From positions 1-64,000 of the forward strand of contig CAWBOT010000004.1 of assembly GCA_963790505.1 (NCBI GenBank): a DNA stretch of 64,000 nucleotides. The letters are read 5' to 3'. The DNA is from Acidisarcina sp963790505. GTDB taxonomy: Bacteria; Acidobacteriota; Terriglobia; Terriglobales; Acidobacteriaceae. Of the stretch, positions 39,349 through 49,519 are shown in pieces. Both the position numbers and the translations under genes were made by a program. Below the pieces are notes generated by a model, which saw nothing but the letters and a program-made list of their open reading frames with translations, searched no databases and was not told the DNA's origin. Positions within the stretch are counted from its first letter, which is position 1; every line of letters begins with the position of its first letter.

Positions 39349-40443
39349 GTGAAATTCGAAGTGCGTAGCTTGTTGCCCATCGCAGTAACAGCCGGTCTTT
39401 TGGGTGCATCGTGGCTCCCATCCGCCTTTGCTCAATCCGATGAAGCCGCCGCCCAGGCGGACTTGCAGCGTGAAGTTTGGCGCGCAACCATGCACCAGAT
39501 CAGTGCGCCCGGTAAGGGGTGTTTTCACGCCACCTATCCCAGCACCGCGTGGGAAGAAGTGGAATGCGTAGCCGCGCCGGGCTATCGTTCCGCGCTGCCC
39601 AAGGACGTGGGCAGAGAACAGACTGTTGGCAACGGCTACGATTATGTCGCTCAAGCGCCGTCTGGACATCTATTCAGCTCGGCCATCGGCAGCTTTCCCA
39701 CGGTAAAAGGGGTGACAAGCGAAAAGAGCGTAGGCGTTGCGGCGTTTGGCGATGGCGGCATTCTTGGAAAGAATGAATACACGCTGCAGGTGAATACGAA
39801 CTTCTCCAACACCGCAGCCTGCGCAGGCTACTCCGGCTGCCTTGCCTGGCAGCAGTATGTCATGTCGACGAATACTCCGGTTTCGCTCACCAGCAACCAG
39901 CTGACGGGAAATACCGAGGTATTCATCGAGTACTGGCTTATCAATTATGGAATCGATAATGGCTCGGATATCTGCCCCAAAGGCTTCATCGATGCCGGCG
40001 CGGATTCTCAGGGACCTGGAGACGATTGCGTTCAGAATACTTCGGCCACGGTCGTCGCCAAGGGACAAATACCGATCACCGATCTTGCGAGCTTAAAGCT
40101 GTCGGGCACTGCCAAGTCAGGTGGAACCGACGCAGCCACAGTCACCTTCGGTTCTAACGCCTACACCGCGACGGTTGCAGACAGCCTTACCGACATCGCG
40201 AGCGGCTGGAGCCAGGCCGAGTACAACGTGCTCGGTAACGCCGGCGGATCGAGGGCCGACTTTAACACCGGCTCATCGGTCACAGTGAAGCTGGCGCTGA
40301 CCGACGGTTCTACAACCGCACCTACCTGCGTCTCACCATCGAATTATGACGGTACGACCGGGGAGACCAACAACCTGACGCTCGGCAAGTGCACTACCAC
40401 CGGCGGATCGTCGCCATACATACAGTTCACCGAAACCCACTAG
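39349..40443 (+). CDS. Secreted protein of unknown function
   Basis: A 364-residue exported protein from GTG 39349 (AAGGAG 6 nt upstream), with signal peptide MKFEVRSLLPIAVTAGLLGA...SAFA. The mature part starts with a charged helix (DEAAAQADLQREVWRATMHQ), then a Gly/Ser/Thr/Asn-rich beta-type region. Cysteines at about 63, 76, 162 and 168 and further C-terminal pairs suggest disulfides. The segment EVFIEYWLINYGID may form a core strand. I recognise no family. Two hairpins follow the stop. Confidence 0.7.
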   Translation: MKFEVRSLLPIAVTAGLLGASWLPSAFAQSDEAAAQADLQREVWRATMHQISAPGKGCFHATYPSTAWEEVECVAAPGYRSALPKDVGREQTVGNGYDYVAQAPSGHLFSSAIGSFPTVKGVTSEKSVGVAAFGDGGILGKNEYTLQVNTNFSNTAACAGYSGCLAWQQYVMSTNTPVSLTSNQLTGNTEVFIEYWLINYGIDNGSDICPKGFIDAGADSQGPGDDCVQNTSATVVAKGQIPITDLASLKLSGTAKSGGTDAATVTFGSNAYTATVADSLTDIASGWSQAEYNVLGNAGGSRADFNTGSSVTVKLALTDGSTTAPTCVSPSNYDGTTGETNNLTLGKCTTTGGSSPYIQFTETH

Positions 40444-40456
40444 CAAATTGCTAGTG
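40438..40456 (+). repeat. 19-bp palindrome spanning the stop codon
   Basis: CACTAGCAA (40438-40446) and TTGCTAGTG (40448-40456) are perfectly complementary around a single A. The arm includes the TAG stop of the secreted-protein gene. Confidence 0.7.
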
Positions 40457-40474
40457 AGTGGGCAGGGCGAGCTC

Positions 40475-40502
40475 AGGGCCGAGGTGGAAATGCCTCGGCC
40501 CT
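40475..40502 (+). terminator. Strong hairpin, probable terminator
   Basis: A perfect 10-bp stem AGGGCCGAGG (40475-40484) / CCTCGGCCCT (40493-40502) with an 8-base loop. No T-run follows, so it may be Rho-assisted or only protect the 3' end. Confidence 0.55.
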
Positions 40503-40584
40503 AACCTTGTGTGGCGATATCCTGATCTGCTCGACCGCGCCGCCACAGGGAAATGAAAACAGGCGGAGGCGGCTCAAGCGGCTC

Positions 40585-40613
40585 TTCGAGCCGTGGAAAC
40601 AGGCATCTATAGT
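40585..40613 (+). promoter_or_regulatory. Possible promoter giving a leaderless ligase mRNA
   Basis: TATAGT at 40608-40613 ends 7 bp before the ATG of the ligase gene, and no Shine-Dalgarno sequence is present. Weak -35-like TTCGAG at 40585-40590 (17-bp spacer). Transcription would start at or next to the ATG. Confidence 0.3.
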
Positions 40614-40620
40614 CGATACG

Positions 40621-42477
40621 ATGACTGCAAGCTTCGCACACTTTGCCACACTCTGCGACGCCCTCGCCGCGACCACGAAGAAGCTCGAAAAGCGTGCGCT
40701 CATTGCCGGCTGGCTCAAGACGCTCCCTGTGGACGACGCCGCACGCGGCGCGCTCTATCTTGCCGGTCAGGCATTTGCTGAAACCGACCCGCGTGTCCTC
40801 AATCTCGGCGGCGCGATCCTCAGGAAGGCGCTCGCTGAGCTCTCAGGCGCAAACCAGGCGGCGATGCACTCAGCCTACCTGCGCCACGGAGACCTCGGCG
40901 CGGCGGCCCAGGACCTTCTCGCAGGTCACTCCCCCGATACGCCGACCCTCACTCTTAAATTCGTGGAAGATCAGTTCGCGGAGATCGCGGCCGCCAAAGG
41001 CCCGGCGGCAAAGCTCGCCCGCGCGGTTCAGCTCCTCGGCAAGGCGACTCCGCTCGAAGCAAAGTACCTCATCAAGCTGGCGCTCGGCGACATGCGCACC
41101 GGAGTGAAACAAAGCCTCGTGGAAGAAGCCATCGCCGCCGCTTACGGCGCCGATGCTGCGGCGGTGCGGCGGGCGACGATGCTCAGAGGCAGCCTCCCCG
41201 AAGTAGTTCGGCTCGCCTCCTCCGGCACACTCGACGAGGCGCGCATGTCCCTCTTTCATCCCCTTGGCTTCATGCTGGCGAGTCCCGTTGACAGCGTCGA
41301 AGAAGCCCTCGCGCGCCATGCGCAGGAGGCCGCGGCGGAACCGCTCGACCCCGAGACTCTCTCAACTCCTGAACCAGGTCGAATTCTGAAAGAGGCCCAG
41401 ATCGAGTACAAGTACGACGGCATCCGCGCGCAGCTCCACTGCGGCGATCCTGAACAGCCCGGCCGCGTCGCGCTCTTCTCGCGATCGCGCGAAGAGATGA
41501 CCGCCGCCTTCCCCGAACTCGCCGAGGCCTTTACATCGCTCGACAGACCGCTGATCCTCGACGGCGAGGTCCTTGCCTGGGACCCGGACAACCAGCGCGC
41601 GCTGCCGTTTTCTTCCTTGCAACGCAGGATCGGCCGCAAGAAAGTCACCGCCGAGATGCGCCGCCAAACGCCGGTGGTTTTCATGGCCTTCGATATCTTG
41701 TCATTTGACGGCGAGTTGATGTTGGAGCAGCCGCTCGCCCGCCGGCGCGCTGCCCTCGAAGAGTTCGCCGCCCGGAACGCCGCCCAGATGAAAGCGGGCT
41801 ATCGCGAGAGCAAGCCGGCGTCGCCACAAGGCAGCCTCTTCGCCCACCAGGAACCTGACTCTCACGGCGACGAACTCGTCCGCCTGTTCCTTGCGCCTGC
41901 AATCACCCTCGCCAGCGCCGAGCAACTCGATCAGGCTTATATGGATGCGCGTTCCCGCGGCAACGAGGGCGTGATGATCAAGGCGCTGGGCAGCATTTAC
42001 CAGCCGGGGCGGCGCGGTCTTGCGTGGCTCAAGCTCAAGCGCGAGCTCGCGAGCCTCGACGTGGTTGTCACCGCCGCCGAATTCGGCCACGGCAAGCGGG
42101 CGGGAATCCTGAGCGACTACACCTTCGCCGTCCGCGATGGCGAGCAGTTGAAGAATGTCGGCAAAGCCTATTCTGGATTAACCGACGCAGAGATCGCCAA
42201 CCTTTCGCAATTCTTCAAAGACCACACTATCGAAGACTTAGGCTACACGCGCAGCGTCGAACCGGTGCTGGTGCTTGAGGTCGCCTTCAACAACATCATG
42301 CGTTCGGAGCGGCACGCGAGCGGCTTCGCGCTGCGTTTTCCGCGAATTTTGCGAATTCGCCGCGACAAGCCGGTCACGGAGATCGATACGCTGGCGCGGG
42401 TCGAAGAGATCTACGCCTCCCAACCCGACCGTCCTGTCGAGTCACTGATTGCCGATGCCGGTTCCAGGATGACTTAG
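40621..42477 (+). CDS. ATP-dependent DNA ligase
   Basis: Seals nicks in DNA using ATP. From ATG 40621 there are 618 residues: an N-terminal DNA-binding domain (1-220), the adenylation domain with nucleophile K264 in EYKYDGIRAQ, LILDGEVLAWD, FMAFDILSFDG and GVMIKALG, and an OB domain ending the chain. Bacteria replicate with the NAD-dependent enzyme, so this is likely a repair ligase of the archaeal/eukaryotic-like type found sporadically in bacteria. No ribosome site precedes the ATG. The stop overlaps that of the convergent CDF gene by 4 nt. Confidence 0.93.
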   Translation: MTASFAHFATLCDALAATTKKLEKRALIAGWLKTLPVDDAARGALYLAGQAFAETDPRVLNLGGAILRKALAELSGANQAAMHSAYLRHGDLGAAAQDLLAGHSPDTPTLTLKFVEDQFAEIAAAKGPAAKLARAVQLLGKATPLEAKYLIKLALGDMRTGVKQSLVEEAIAAAYGADAAAVRRATMLRGSLPEVVRLASSGTLDEARMSLFHPLGFMLASPVDSVEEALARHAQEAAAEPLDPETLSTPEPGRILKEAQIEYKYDGIRAQLHCGDPEQPGRVALFSRSREEMTAAFPELAEAFTSLDRPLILDGEVLAWDPDNQRALPFSSLQRRIGRKKVTAEMRRQTPVVFMAFDILSFDGELMLEQPLARRRAALEEFAARNAAQMKAGYRESKPASPQGSLFAHQEPDSHGDELVRLFLAPAITLASAEQLDQAYMDARSRGNEGVMIKALGSIYQPGRRGLAWLKLKRELASLDVVVTAAEFGHGKRAGILSDYTFAVRDGEQLKNVGKAYSGLTDAEIANLSQFFKDHTIEDLGYTRSVEPVLVLEVAFNNIMRSERHASGFALRFPRILRIRRDKPVTEIDTLARVEEIYASQPDRPVESLIADAGSRMT

Positions 42478-43469
42478 TGCGAATGCGAGTGGCTGTGACC
42501 GGGGCCATGAGAGTGGCCATGCGCTGAGACCGTCTCGACCGGCATCACGCAGCCGTGGGCGATCTCGCACTCCACATTCTCAAACTGGATCGTGGTGTGG
42601 TGTACCTGGAACTTCTCGCGCAGCGTCGTCTTGATCTGCTCGAGAATCAGCGCACTCTCCGACGGGGGAATGTCGGCGATCGTCACGTGAGTGGCGAGTG
42701 CATGGGTCTGCGAGCCCAGGCTCCATACATGCAGGTCGTGTACGTCTTCGACGCCGGAAATTCGACAGAGAACGGCGCGAATCTCGGGGATCGAAATACT
42801 CTTCGGTGTACCTTCGAGCAAAATATTCAGCGTCTCGCGAACAATCGATATCGAGCTCCACAAGATCAGCGCAGCAATGATCAGCGAGAGCACCGGGTCG
42901 ATCCACGTGTGGCCGGTCATCAGGATCGCCGCGCCGCCCACGATCACTGCGGCGGTCGAGAGCGTGTCACCCAGCATATGGATGAGCGCGCTGCGGATGT
43001 TGACATCGGTGTTCACTCGCGAGAGCAGCAACGCGATCACGCCGTTCATGATGACTCCGGCGGCCGCCACATACATCATCAGCCTCGGCTGAACGGGCTC
43101 GGGGACAGCCAGGCGATGCAGCGCTTCAATCGCGATCCAGACCGAGAGCACCACCAGCGTCGTCGCGTTCACAAACGCCGCGAGCACCCCGGCGCGCTGA
43201 TAGCCAAAGGTCTTGGCGTCGGTCGCCGGACGGCTCTGAAAATACACCGCCACAAAAGAAAGCAGCAGCGCCAGTGCATCCGAGACATTGTGGCCGGCCT
43301 CAGAGATCAGCGCCAGCGAATGCGCGCGAAGCCCCGCGACAAAGGTAAGCAGCACATAAGCCAGCGTCGCCACCAGCGAGAGGCGCAGCACGTTTTGCAT
43401 CTTCTTGTTGGCGGACGCGGGTGCGGCGTGAACGTGCATTGCTCTAAGTCTATGCCCGTGATGCGGCAT
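42474..43469 (-). CDS. Cation diffusion facilitator (Zn/Co/Cd efflux)
   Basis: Exports divalent metal ions by proton antiport. The product has six TM segments, with the metal-site residues in ALISEAGHNVSDALALLLSF (TM2, HxxxD) and IRSALIHMLGDTLSTAAVI (TM5, HxxxD). A cytoplasmic ferredoxin-like domain follows (EDVHDLHVWSLGSQ). The C-terminus is a His-rich tail (AHGHSHGPGHSHSHSH), as in zinc transporters. The start is uncertain: ATG 43469 (MPHHGHRLRAMHVHA) is used; ATG 43439 is the alternative. The stop codon overlaps the DNA ligase stop convergently. Confidence 0.93.
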   Translation of the reverse strand: MPHHGHRLRAMHVHAAPASANKKMQNVLRLSLVATLAYVLLTFVAGLRAHSLALISEAGHNVSDALALLLSFVAVYFQSRPATDAKTFGYQRAGVLAAFVNATTLVVLSVWIAIEALHRLAVPEPVQPRLMMYVAAAGVIMNGVIALLLSRVNTDVNIRSALIHMLGDTLSTAAVIVGGAAILMTGHTWIDPVLSLIIAALILWSSISIVRETLNILLEGTPKSISIPEIRAVLCRISGVEDVHDLHVWSLGSQTHALATHVTIADIPPSESALILEQIKTTLREKFQVHHTTIQFENVECEIAHGCVMPVETVSAHGHSHGPGHSHSHSH

Positions 43470-43485
43470 GTTCAACGCAAGCCTT

Positions 43486-43890
43486 TTACCACACTTCAAA
43501 GCTGAAAGGCCGATAGTGATGAATCATCTCGAAGTCCCTGCGGTTCGAAGTGATCAAGGTCGCGCCATGAGATCGCGCCGTGAGCGCAATCAATATATCG
43601 AAATGCAGATCACGCAGTTTTTGGGGTTGGAGACCGTGGTCGCTACCCATCGACAGCAGGATCTGGCCTGACTCCAGCCAATTGCTCGCCGTTGGAGCTA
43701 GGACAGCCGCCTTCTTCTCCAGTGCCTTCAGCAAATTTTGGTCAGACTTGCTTCTCGCTCCGCGCCAGAGCTCTGCAAGTACAACGGCGGAGTTCCTGAC
43801 CGCCCCACTCAGAACCGAGATCCGCTCACGGTGCCGGTCGGTGCGAAACTCATCGACCAGCACCGAGGTGTCCAGGATGAATAGCCTCAC
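43486..43890 (-). CDS. PIN-domain toxin (VapC family)
   Basis: A 134-residue ribonuclease toxin. Acidic PIN residues are seen in LFILDTSVLVDEF, AELWRGARS and HFDILIALTARS, with TSNRRDF near the end. The start overlaps the antitoxin stop in ATGA. The target RNA is unknown. It is only distantly similar to the PIN toxin near 7 kb, so the window holds two independent modules. Confidence 0.9.
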   Translation of the reverse strand: MRLFILDTSVLVDEFRTDRHRERISVLSGAVRNSAVVLAELWRGARSKSDQNLLKALEKKAAVLAPTASNWLESGQILLSMGSDHGLQPQKLRDLHFDILIALTARSHGATLITSNRRDFEMIHHYRPFSFEVW

Positions 43891-44075
43891 TCATCGACCC
43901 CTGCAAAAGCGTGCTTGCCGCCATGCTTCAGCACGAGGTCCTTGTAGTGCTTCATGGCCACCGTCTCCTTCAACAGGAGATGAATGACCTCGGTCCTCGT
44001 CTTGGCCCCGAGGATTTCGGCGGCTTCATCGGCCAGTTCAAGATCCAGCCTCATGGAGGTAAGCGTTGTCGGCAT
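43887..44075 (-). CDS. VapB-type antitoxin
   Basis: A short antitoxin (62 residues from ATG 44075, MPTTLTSMRLDLELADEA). The first possible ATG (44081) lies directly against the GGAG ribosome site, while 44075 has a proper 6-nt gap, so I chose it. The N-terminal strand-helix (LTSMRLDLELADEAAEILGAKTRTEVIHLLL) resembles a ribbon-helix-helix DNA-binding fold. The C-terminus should bind the toxin. It forms an operon with the PIN toxin (4-nt overlap). Confidence 0.85.
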   Translation of the reverse strand: MPTTLTSMRLDLELADEAAEILGAKTRTEVIHLLLKETVAMKHYKDLVLKHGGKHAFAGVDE

Positions 44076-44084
44076 TTCCATCTC

Positions 44085-44117
44085 CGTGATACATTAACAG
44101 AATTTCATATATACACG
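44085..44117 (-). promoter_or_regulatory. Putative operator upstream of vapBC
   Basis: CGTGATA (44085-44091) and ATACACG (44111-44117) form an imperfect inverted repeat in an AT-rich stretch (TATATATG on the minus strand) just before the antitoxin. This fits autoregulation by a ribbon-helix-helix antitoxin. Confidence 0.4.
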
Positions 44118-44251
44118 TTTCGGTCAAAGCTTTCGGGATTTTCTGTTTAAATAACCATGAAACAAAATTGCTTGGCATTCTCTCGGCTCGCGCATTTAGC
44201 ATCACCCAAGCAATTCAGACACGAAAAATAACTCCTGAACGGAACTACCGG

Positions 44252-45352
44252 ATGCTTTCTGCCTGTCGTTATTTCTTGCTTGCGTTGCTAGCCGCAGCCT
44301 CGTCTGCGCTGGGCCAAACTCCCGCTCCCACGCCAACTCCCGCGCCGGCAGCTCAAGCTTCGCCCGCTCAACCCGCAGCGGAGCCAATGCCGACCGACCC
44401 CGCTGCGCTGCTAGCGTTAGCGGCCAAGAAGAATGGCTTGCAAAACCTGACCTCTCCCTGGCATCTGAAGGCGAGCTTCGAGGTTTTCGACGACAGAGGA
44501 AGGATAAGAGAAAGCGGAACTTTTGAAGAACTCTGGGTTTCTGCCAACAGATATAAGAGGAACTATTCGAGTTCAACCTTCCATCAGACTGACTACTCAA
44601 CTGCGGATGGAGTGTTCAGAGTAGGTGATCCCGACTGGCCAACACAAGCAATTGCGCTCGTGGAGAGAGCTTTTCTTCCGCAGTTCCCGACGAAAAAGGA
44701 AATTGCCCGGAGCAGCATTGTTCTGCAAGATGAGCACATCAACGGCGCTGTGATGTCCTGCGTTCTGATGAGAGAGTCTGCCGAAAAGAAGGCCCCTCCG
44801 AGCGAAGTTCATTGCTTTGACAAGCAGACGCCAGCCGAGCGAATAGGAGTGGTTTTGGATGGTTCCTTTCATACGGTTTACAACGACATCCGGTTATTCC
44901 GCACGACTTACATAGCCCGGAGTACGGGTATCTCATTGAACGGCAAGCCATTCTTGGCTGTCCGTATCGATAGCCTGGAACCGTTGTCCGCGATCGACGA
45001 AAAAGCCCTCGTTCCAACGGCAGATGCATCTCCAGTAAACAGAAGAGTTTTATTGACGCGCGGGGATGTTGAGATCGCTTCACCACCGCCAAGCAAGATG
45101 CTACCTTCGGGAACAATACCGCTGGATTTCCAAGGATCGGTCGTTGTTCGCATAGTGATTGACAAGGACGGTCGTGTTCGGGAGGTCGAACCGCTAAACG
45201 TCCCCGCCAAGCCAATGAAACCATTTATGGATCTAATGCGCCAGACAACCTTTAAGCCTTACAAGAACCTCGGCGACGGTGCCGGGGAAGCGGCAGATAT
45301 AGAAATTTTGAACACGATTCAGGTTCGCTCGACTCCACGTTACATCAACTGA
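44252..45352 (+). CDS. Secreted protein with TonB C-terminal-like domain
   Basis: 366 residues from ATG 44252 (MLSACRYFLLALLAAASSALG, a signal peptide), then a Pro/Ala-rich linker. The middle is a beta-rich domain (SPWHLKASFEVFDDRGRIRESGTFEELW) that may bind lipids or proteins. The C-terminal 90 residues (FQGSVVVRIVIDKDGRVREVEPL then FMDLMRQTTFKPYKNLG) match the TonB-C fold. There is no TM anchor or ExbB partner, so it is not a normal TonB; such secreted forms are common in Acidobacteriota. An in-frame TTG at 44168 would add 28 residues ahead of the signal peptide. Confidence 0.8.
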   Translation: MLSACRYFLLALLAAASSALGQTPAPTPTPAPAAQASPAQPAAEPMPTDPAALLALAAKKNGLQNLTSPWHLKASFEVFDDRGRIRESGTFEELWVSANRYKRNYSSSTFHQTDYSTADGVFRVGDPDWPTQAIALVERAFLPQFPTKKEIARSSIVLQDEHINGAVMSCVLMRESAEKKAPPSEVHCFDKQTPAERIGVVLDGSFHTVYNDIRLFRTTYIARSTGISLNGKPFLAVRIDSLEPLSAIDEKALVPTADASPVNRRVLLTRGDVEIASPPPSKMLPSGTIPLDFQGSVVVRIVIDKDGRVREVEPLNVPAKPMKPFMDLMRQTTFKPYKNLGDGAGEAADIEILNTIQVRSTPRYIN

Positions 45353-45369
45353 TAGGTCGTGCCCCGGCC

Positions 45370-45852
45370 TTACCGCCTTGGCACCGTCGCCGCCGCCGGA
45401 TTTCTCGCCGGACGTCTGAGCGGAAACGGAGTCGCCGTCTCCCGCAGCCCCGTCCAGTTCTCCGCCACCACAATGCTGTTCTCCGGCATGTGCGAGTCGT
45501 AGCGGATCGAGCAGGGAAATCCCAGCCGGCAGGAATAAATGTCGACGAAGTTCTTCAGCGCCGAGACGTCCTGCGAGCATTCATAGACCACCCCGGCAAT
45601 CTCGTATTTGTAGAGAATGAGCTGCATCCCCGCCGGACCGCCGCTCTCCTCCTCACTCATATCGGAGATGTCGATCACCGTGCCGTCGATGATGCGCCCC
45701 GTTTTGACCAGCGTCAGGCGGCGCTCCCGCTCCAGCTCCTCCGCCGTCGGCCGCTTGCGCCGCGCATAGTAGAGCACGATGCCGCCCAGGCAGAGCGCGG
45801 CTGCAGCGATGGAGCCGTAGACTTCGGGGTCGCGCAGTGAAAGGCCCTGCAT
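45370..45852 (-). CDS. Membrane-anchored protein of unknown function
   Basis: A 160-residue protein with one N-terminal TM helix (VYGSIAAAALCLGGIVLYYA), a basic coiled stretch (RRKRPTAEELERERRLTLV) and a beta-rich domain (GRIIDGTVIDISDM, LILYKYEIAGVVYECSQDVS). The beta part recalls small DUF3592-like domains, but this is only a resemblance. It converges with the TonB-C protein gene, 17 bp apart. Confidence 0.7.
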   Translation of the reverse strand: MQGLSLRDPEVYGSIAAAALCLGGIVLYYARRKRPTAEELERERRLTLVKTGRIIDGTVIDISDMSEEESGGPAGMQLILYKYEIAGVVYECSQDVSALKNFVDIYSCRLGFPCSIRYDSHMPENSIVVAENWTGLRETATPFPLRRPARNPAAATVPRR

Positions 45853-46060
45853 TCAAATCTCCGTCGCGCCATGCCTCGGGCGCATCTTCCGCTCCCGGCA
45901 GTCCCTGCTCTGCATTTGCTGCTCAACAAATGCAGAATACTCCAGGACTCCCCAATTTCAGCCGCGTCTCTTGCAGCCGATTCCAGCGTCCGGAACCGCG
46001 TCCGTCGCGGACGCCCCGGCCCTGAGTCCCAGCCCCAGCTGCGATATACTGATGTAGAGC

Positions 46061-46744
46061 ATGTCTAAGAGATCGTCTTCCCAGCCAGCCGTCAAGGCGG
46101 CTTCTTTATTTTCCGGACAAAATCCCTCACTGCAGGCCTCCCCCACTCGCGCATTCAAGGCCCAGGCGTCGGAGACCCGTCCCCGCATTCGTTCGACCAC
46201 CGTCCTCTGCGTGCGCCGCAACGGCAGCGTGGTCATGGCCGCCGACGGCCAGGTCACTCTCGGCGACAGCGTCATCAAGCATTCCGCCAAGAAGATCCGC
46301 CGCCTCTATCAGGACAAGATCCTCGCCGGCTTTGCGGGCTCGACGGCCGACGCGTTTTCGCTCTTCAGCCGCTTTGAGTCGAAGCTCGAGCAGTACGCCG
46401 GCAACCTCGGCCGTTCCGCGGTCGAGCTGGCCAAAGACTGGCGCACCGACAAGATGCTCCGCAATCTGGAGGCGCTGCTCGTCGTCGCCGATCCGGTGCA
46501 GACCTTCCTCATCAGCGGCTCGGGCGACGTCATCGAGCCCGACGAGGGCATCGCGGCCATCGGCAGCGGCGGCTCGTACGCGCTGGCATCGGCTCGCGCG
46601 CTCATGGAAAACACCGAGATGCCGGCACGCGCGATCGCCGAGAAATCGCTGCGCATCGCCGGCCAGATCTGCATTTATACCAACGACCAGATCACCATTG
46701 AAGAATTGACCGCTCCGGCGAACGAGCCGGCCGCGGAGAAGTAA
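46061..46744 (+). CDS. hslV: HslV (ClpQ) peptidase subunit with long N-terminal extension
   Basis: Proteolytic core of the HslVU complex. The family normally starts directly before the catalytic threonine. Here the matching residue is T46 in RSTTVLCVRRNGSVVMAADG, behind 45 Ser/Ala-rich residues. No ATG, GTG or TTG lies just before it, so a propeptide must be removed or an unusual start used. The remainder (GQVTLGDSVIKHSAKKIRRL..., GSGGSYALASARALME) is typical. Eleven bases separate it from hslU. Confidence 0.93.
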   Translation: MSKRSSSQPAVKAASLFSGQNPSLQASPTRAFKAQASETRPRIRSTTVLCVRRNGSVVMAADGQVTLGDSVIKHSAKKIRRLYQDKILAGFAGSTADAFSLFSRFESKLEQYAGNLGRSAVELAKDWRTDKMLRNLEALLVVADPVQTFLISGSGDVIEPDEGIAAIGSGGSYALASARALMENTEMPARAIAEKSLRIAGQICIYTNDQITIEELTAPANEPAAEK

Positions 46745-46755
46745 GGAATATCGAT

Positions 46756-48327
<1,572 letters not shown>

Positions 48328-48404
48328 AAACCGGACTTATGAGCCGAAGATCTTTGAGCGAAATGGTGCCCATTGAGCGATTCAAAATGGAGTCTTGATG
48401 CTTG

Positions 48405-49460
48405 CCTAGGAACTTGTTGAAATAGGTACCTGCCTGCGACGGGTTTGTGAGTTAGTCGTCTAACAGGCATGCGTGGAGACGAGCGGGTTCAGGATGGGAT
48501 GTTCAGCTATGTTTCTTTGGAGCGGCGGGTTCCTGCAGACCATCCGTTGCGCGCGGTCCGCAAGTTGACGGACACGGTGCTGCGGTCGTTGAGCGCGGAG
48601 TTGGATGCGCTGTACGCGGAGTCGGGGCGGCCTTCGATTGCGCCGGAGTACATTCTGCGGGCGCTGCTGTTGCAGGTGTTTTACTCGGTTCGCTCGGAGC
48701 GGTTGCTGGTCGAGCAGATCGATTACAACCTGCTGTTTCGCTGGTTTGTGGGCCTGGGCATCGACGATGGGGTGTGGAACCACGCGGTGTTTTCGAAGAA
48801 CCGCGACCGGCTGTTGACCTCCGAGGTGGCGCAACGGTTCTTCGCGGAGGTGAACCGGCAGGCGAAGCGGTTCATGTCCGACGAACACTTCACGGTGGAC
48901 GGCACGCTGATTCAGGCATGGGCCTCGCAGAAGAGTTTTCGAAGCAAGGACGGCGATGGCGACGGGACCAACTTCCACGGCCAGAAGCGCAGCAACGACA
49001 CGCACCAGTCCACCACCGATCCGGATGCGCGGCTGTACAAGAAGAGCTATGGCAAGGAGTCGCGGCTGAGCTATCTGGGCCATGCGCTGGTGGAGAACCG
49101 CAACGGGTTGATCGCCGCAGCGATGGTGACGCACGCCGATGGCTACGCCGAGCGCGACGCGGCGCTGTTGATGCTTCAACAAAGGCAGGACGGCCGCTCA
49201 CGACGCATTACGGTGGGCGCGGACAAGGCCTACGACACGAAGGATTTCGTGCACACGGCGCGGGAGTTGCACGTGACGCCGCATGTTACGAAGAACGACA
49301 AGCGCCGCCGCAGCACTCTGGACCGCAGAACCACGCGACAGCCCGGATACGCCGTCAGCCTGAGCCGGCGATGGCTGGTCGAAAAGGGCTTCGGATGGCT
49401 GAAACAGACCGGCCCCTTGCGGCAGGTGAAGTTACGAGGCCTGGAGAAGGTGGACTGGTG
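48405..49460 (+). mobile_element. Truncated IS5-family insertion sequence
   Basis: The transposase gene is cut off at about 49459, and no inverted copy of the sequence before the gene (GGAACTTGTTGAAATAGG near 48410) is visible downstream. The right end is therefore missing. The left boundary is approximate. The element lies directly after hslU. Confidence 0.6.
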
Positions 49461-49479
49461 GTTTCCTAGAGGCCTTTGA
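48469..49479 (+). CDS. IS5-family transposase, C-terminally truncated
   Basis: DDE transposase. The 336-codon frame carries the N-terminal domain (DHPLRAVRKLTD, SERLLVEQIDYNLLFRWFVG), catalytic Asp in EHFTVDGTLIQAWAS, the second in RITVGADKAYDTKDF, and Glu in RRWLVEKGFGWLKQ. After GLEKVDW (about 49458) the family sequence stops and WFPRGL is read from foreign DNA. Probably inactive unless complemented in trans. The start is an ATG after GTCGTCTAACAGGC. Confidence 0.8.
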   Translation: MRGDERVQDGMFSYVSLERRVPADHPLRAVRKLTDTVLRSLSAELDALYAESGRPSIAPEYILRALLLQVFYSVRSERLLVEQIDYNLLFRWFVGLGIDDGVWNHAVFSKNRDRLLTSEVAQRFFAEVNRQAKRFMSDEHFTVDGTLIQAWASQKSFRSKDGDGDGTNFHGQKRSNDTHQSTTDPDARLYKKSYGKESRLSYLGHALVENRNGLIAAAMVTHADGYAERDAALLMLQQRQDGRSRRITVGADKAYDTKDFVHTARELHVTPHVTKNDKRRRSTLDRRTTRQPGYAVSLSRRWLVEKGFGWLKQTGPLRQVKLRGLEKVDWWFPRGL

Positions 49480-49519
49480 GGCAGCAAGAAGTTTTCTGCG
49501 AGATGAGGAGTACTTCGCT

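Noticed and set aside
48469..49479. Intact insertion sequence
   Set aside because: The C-terminal part of the transposase and the right inverted repeat are missing.
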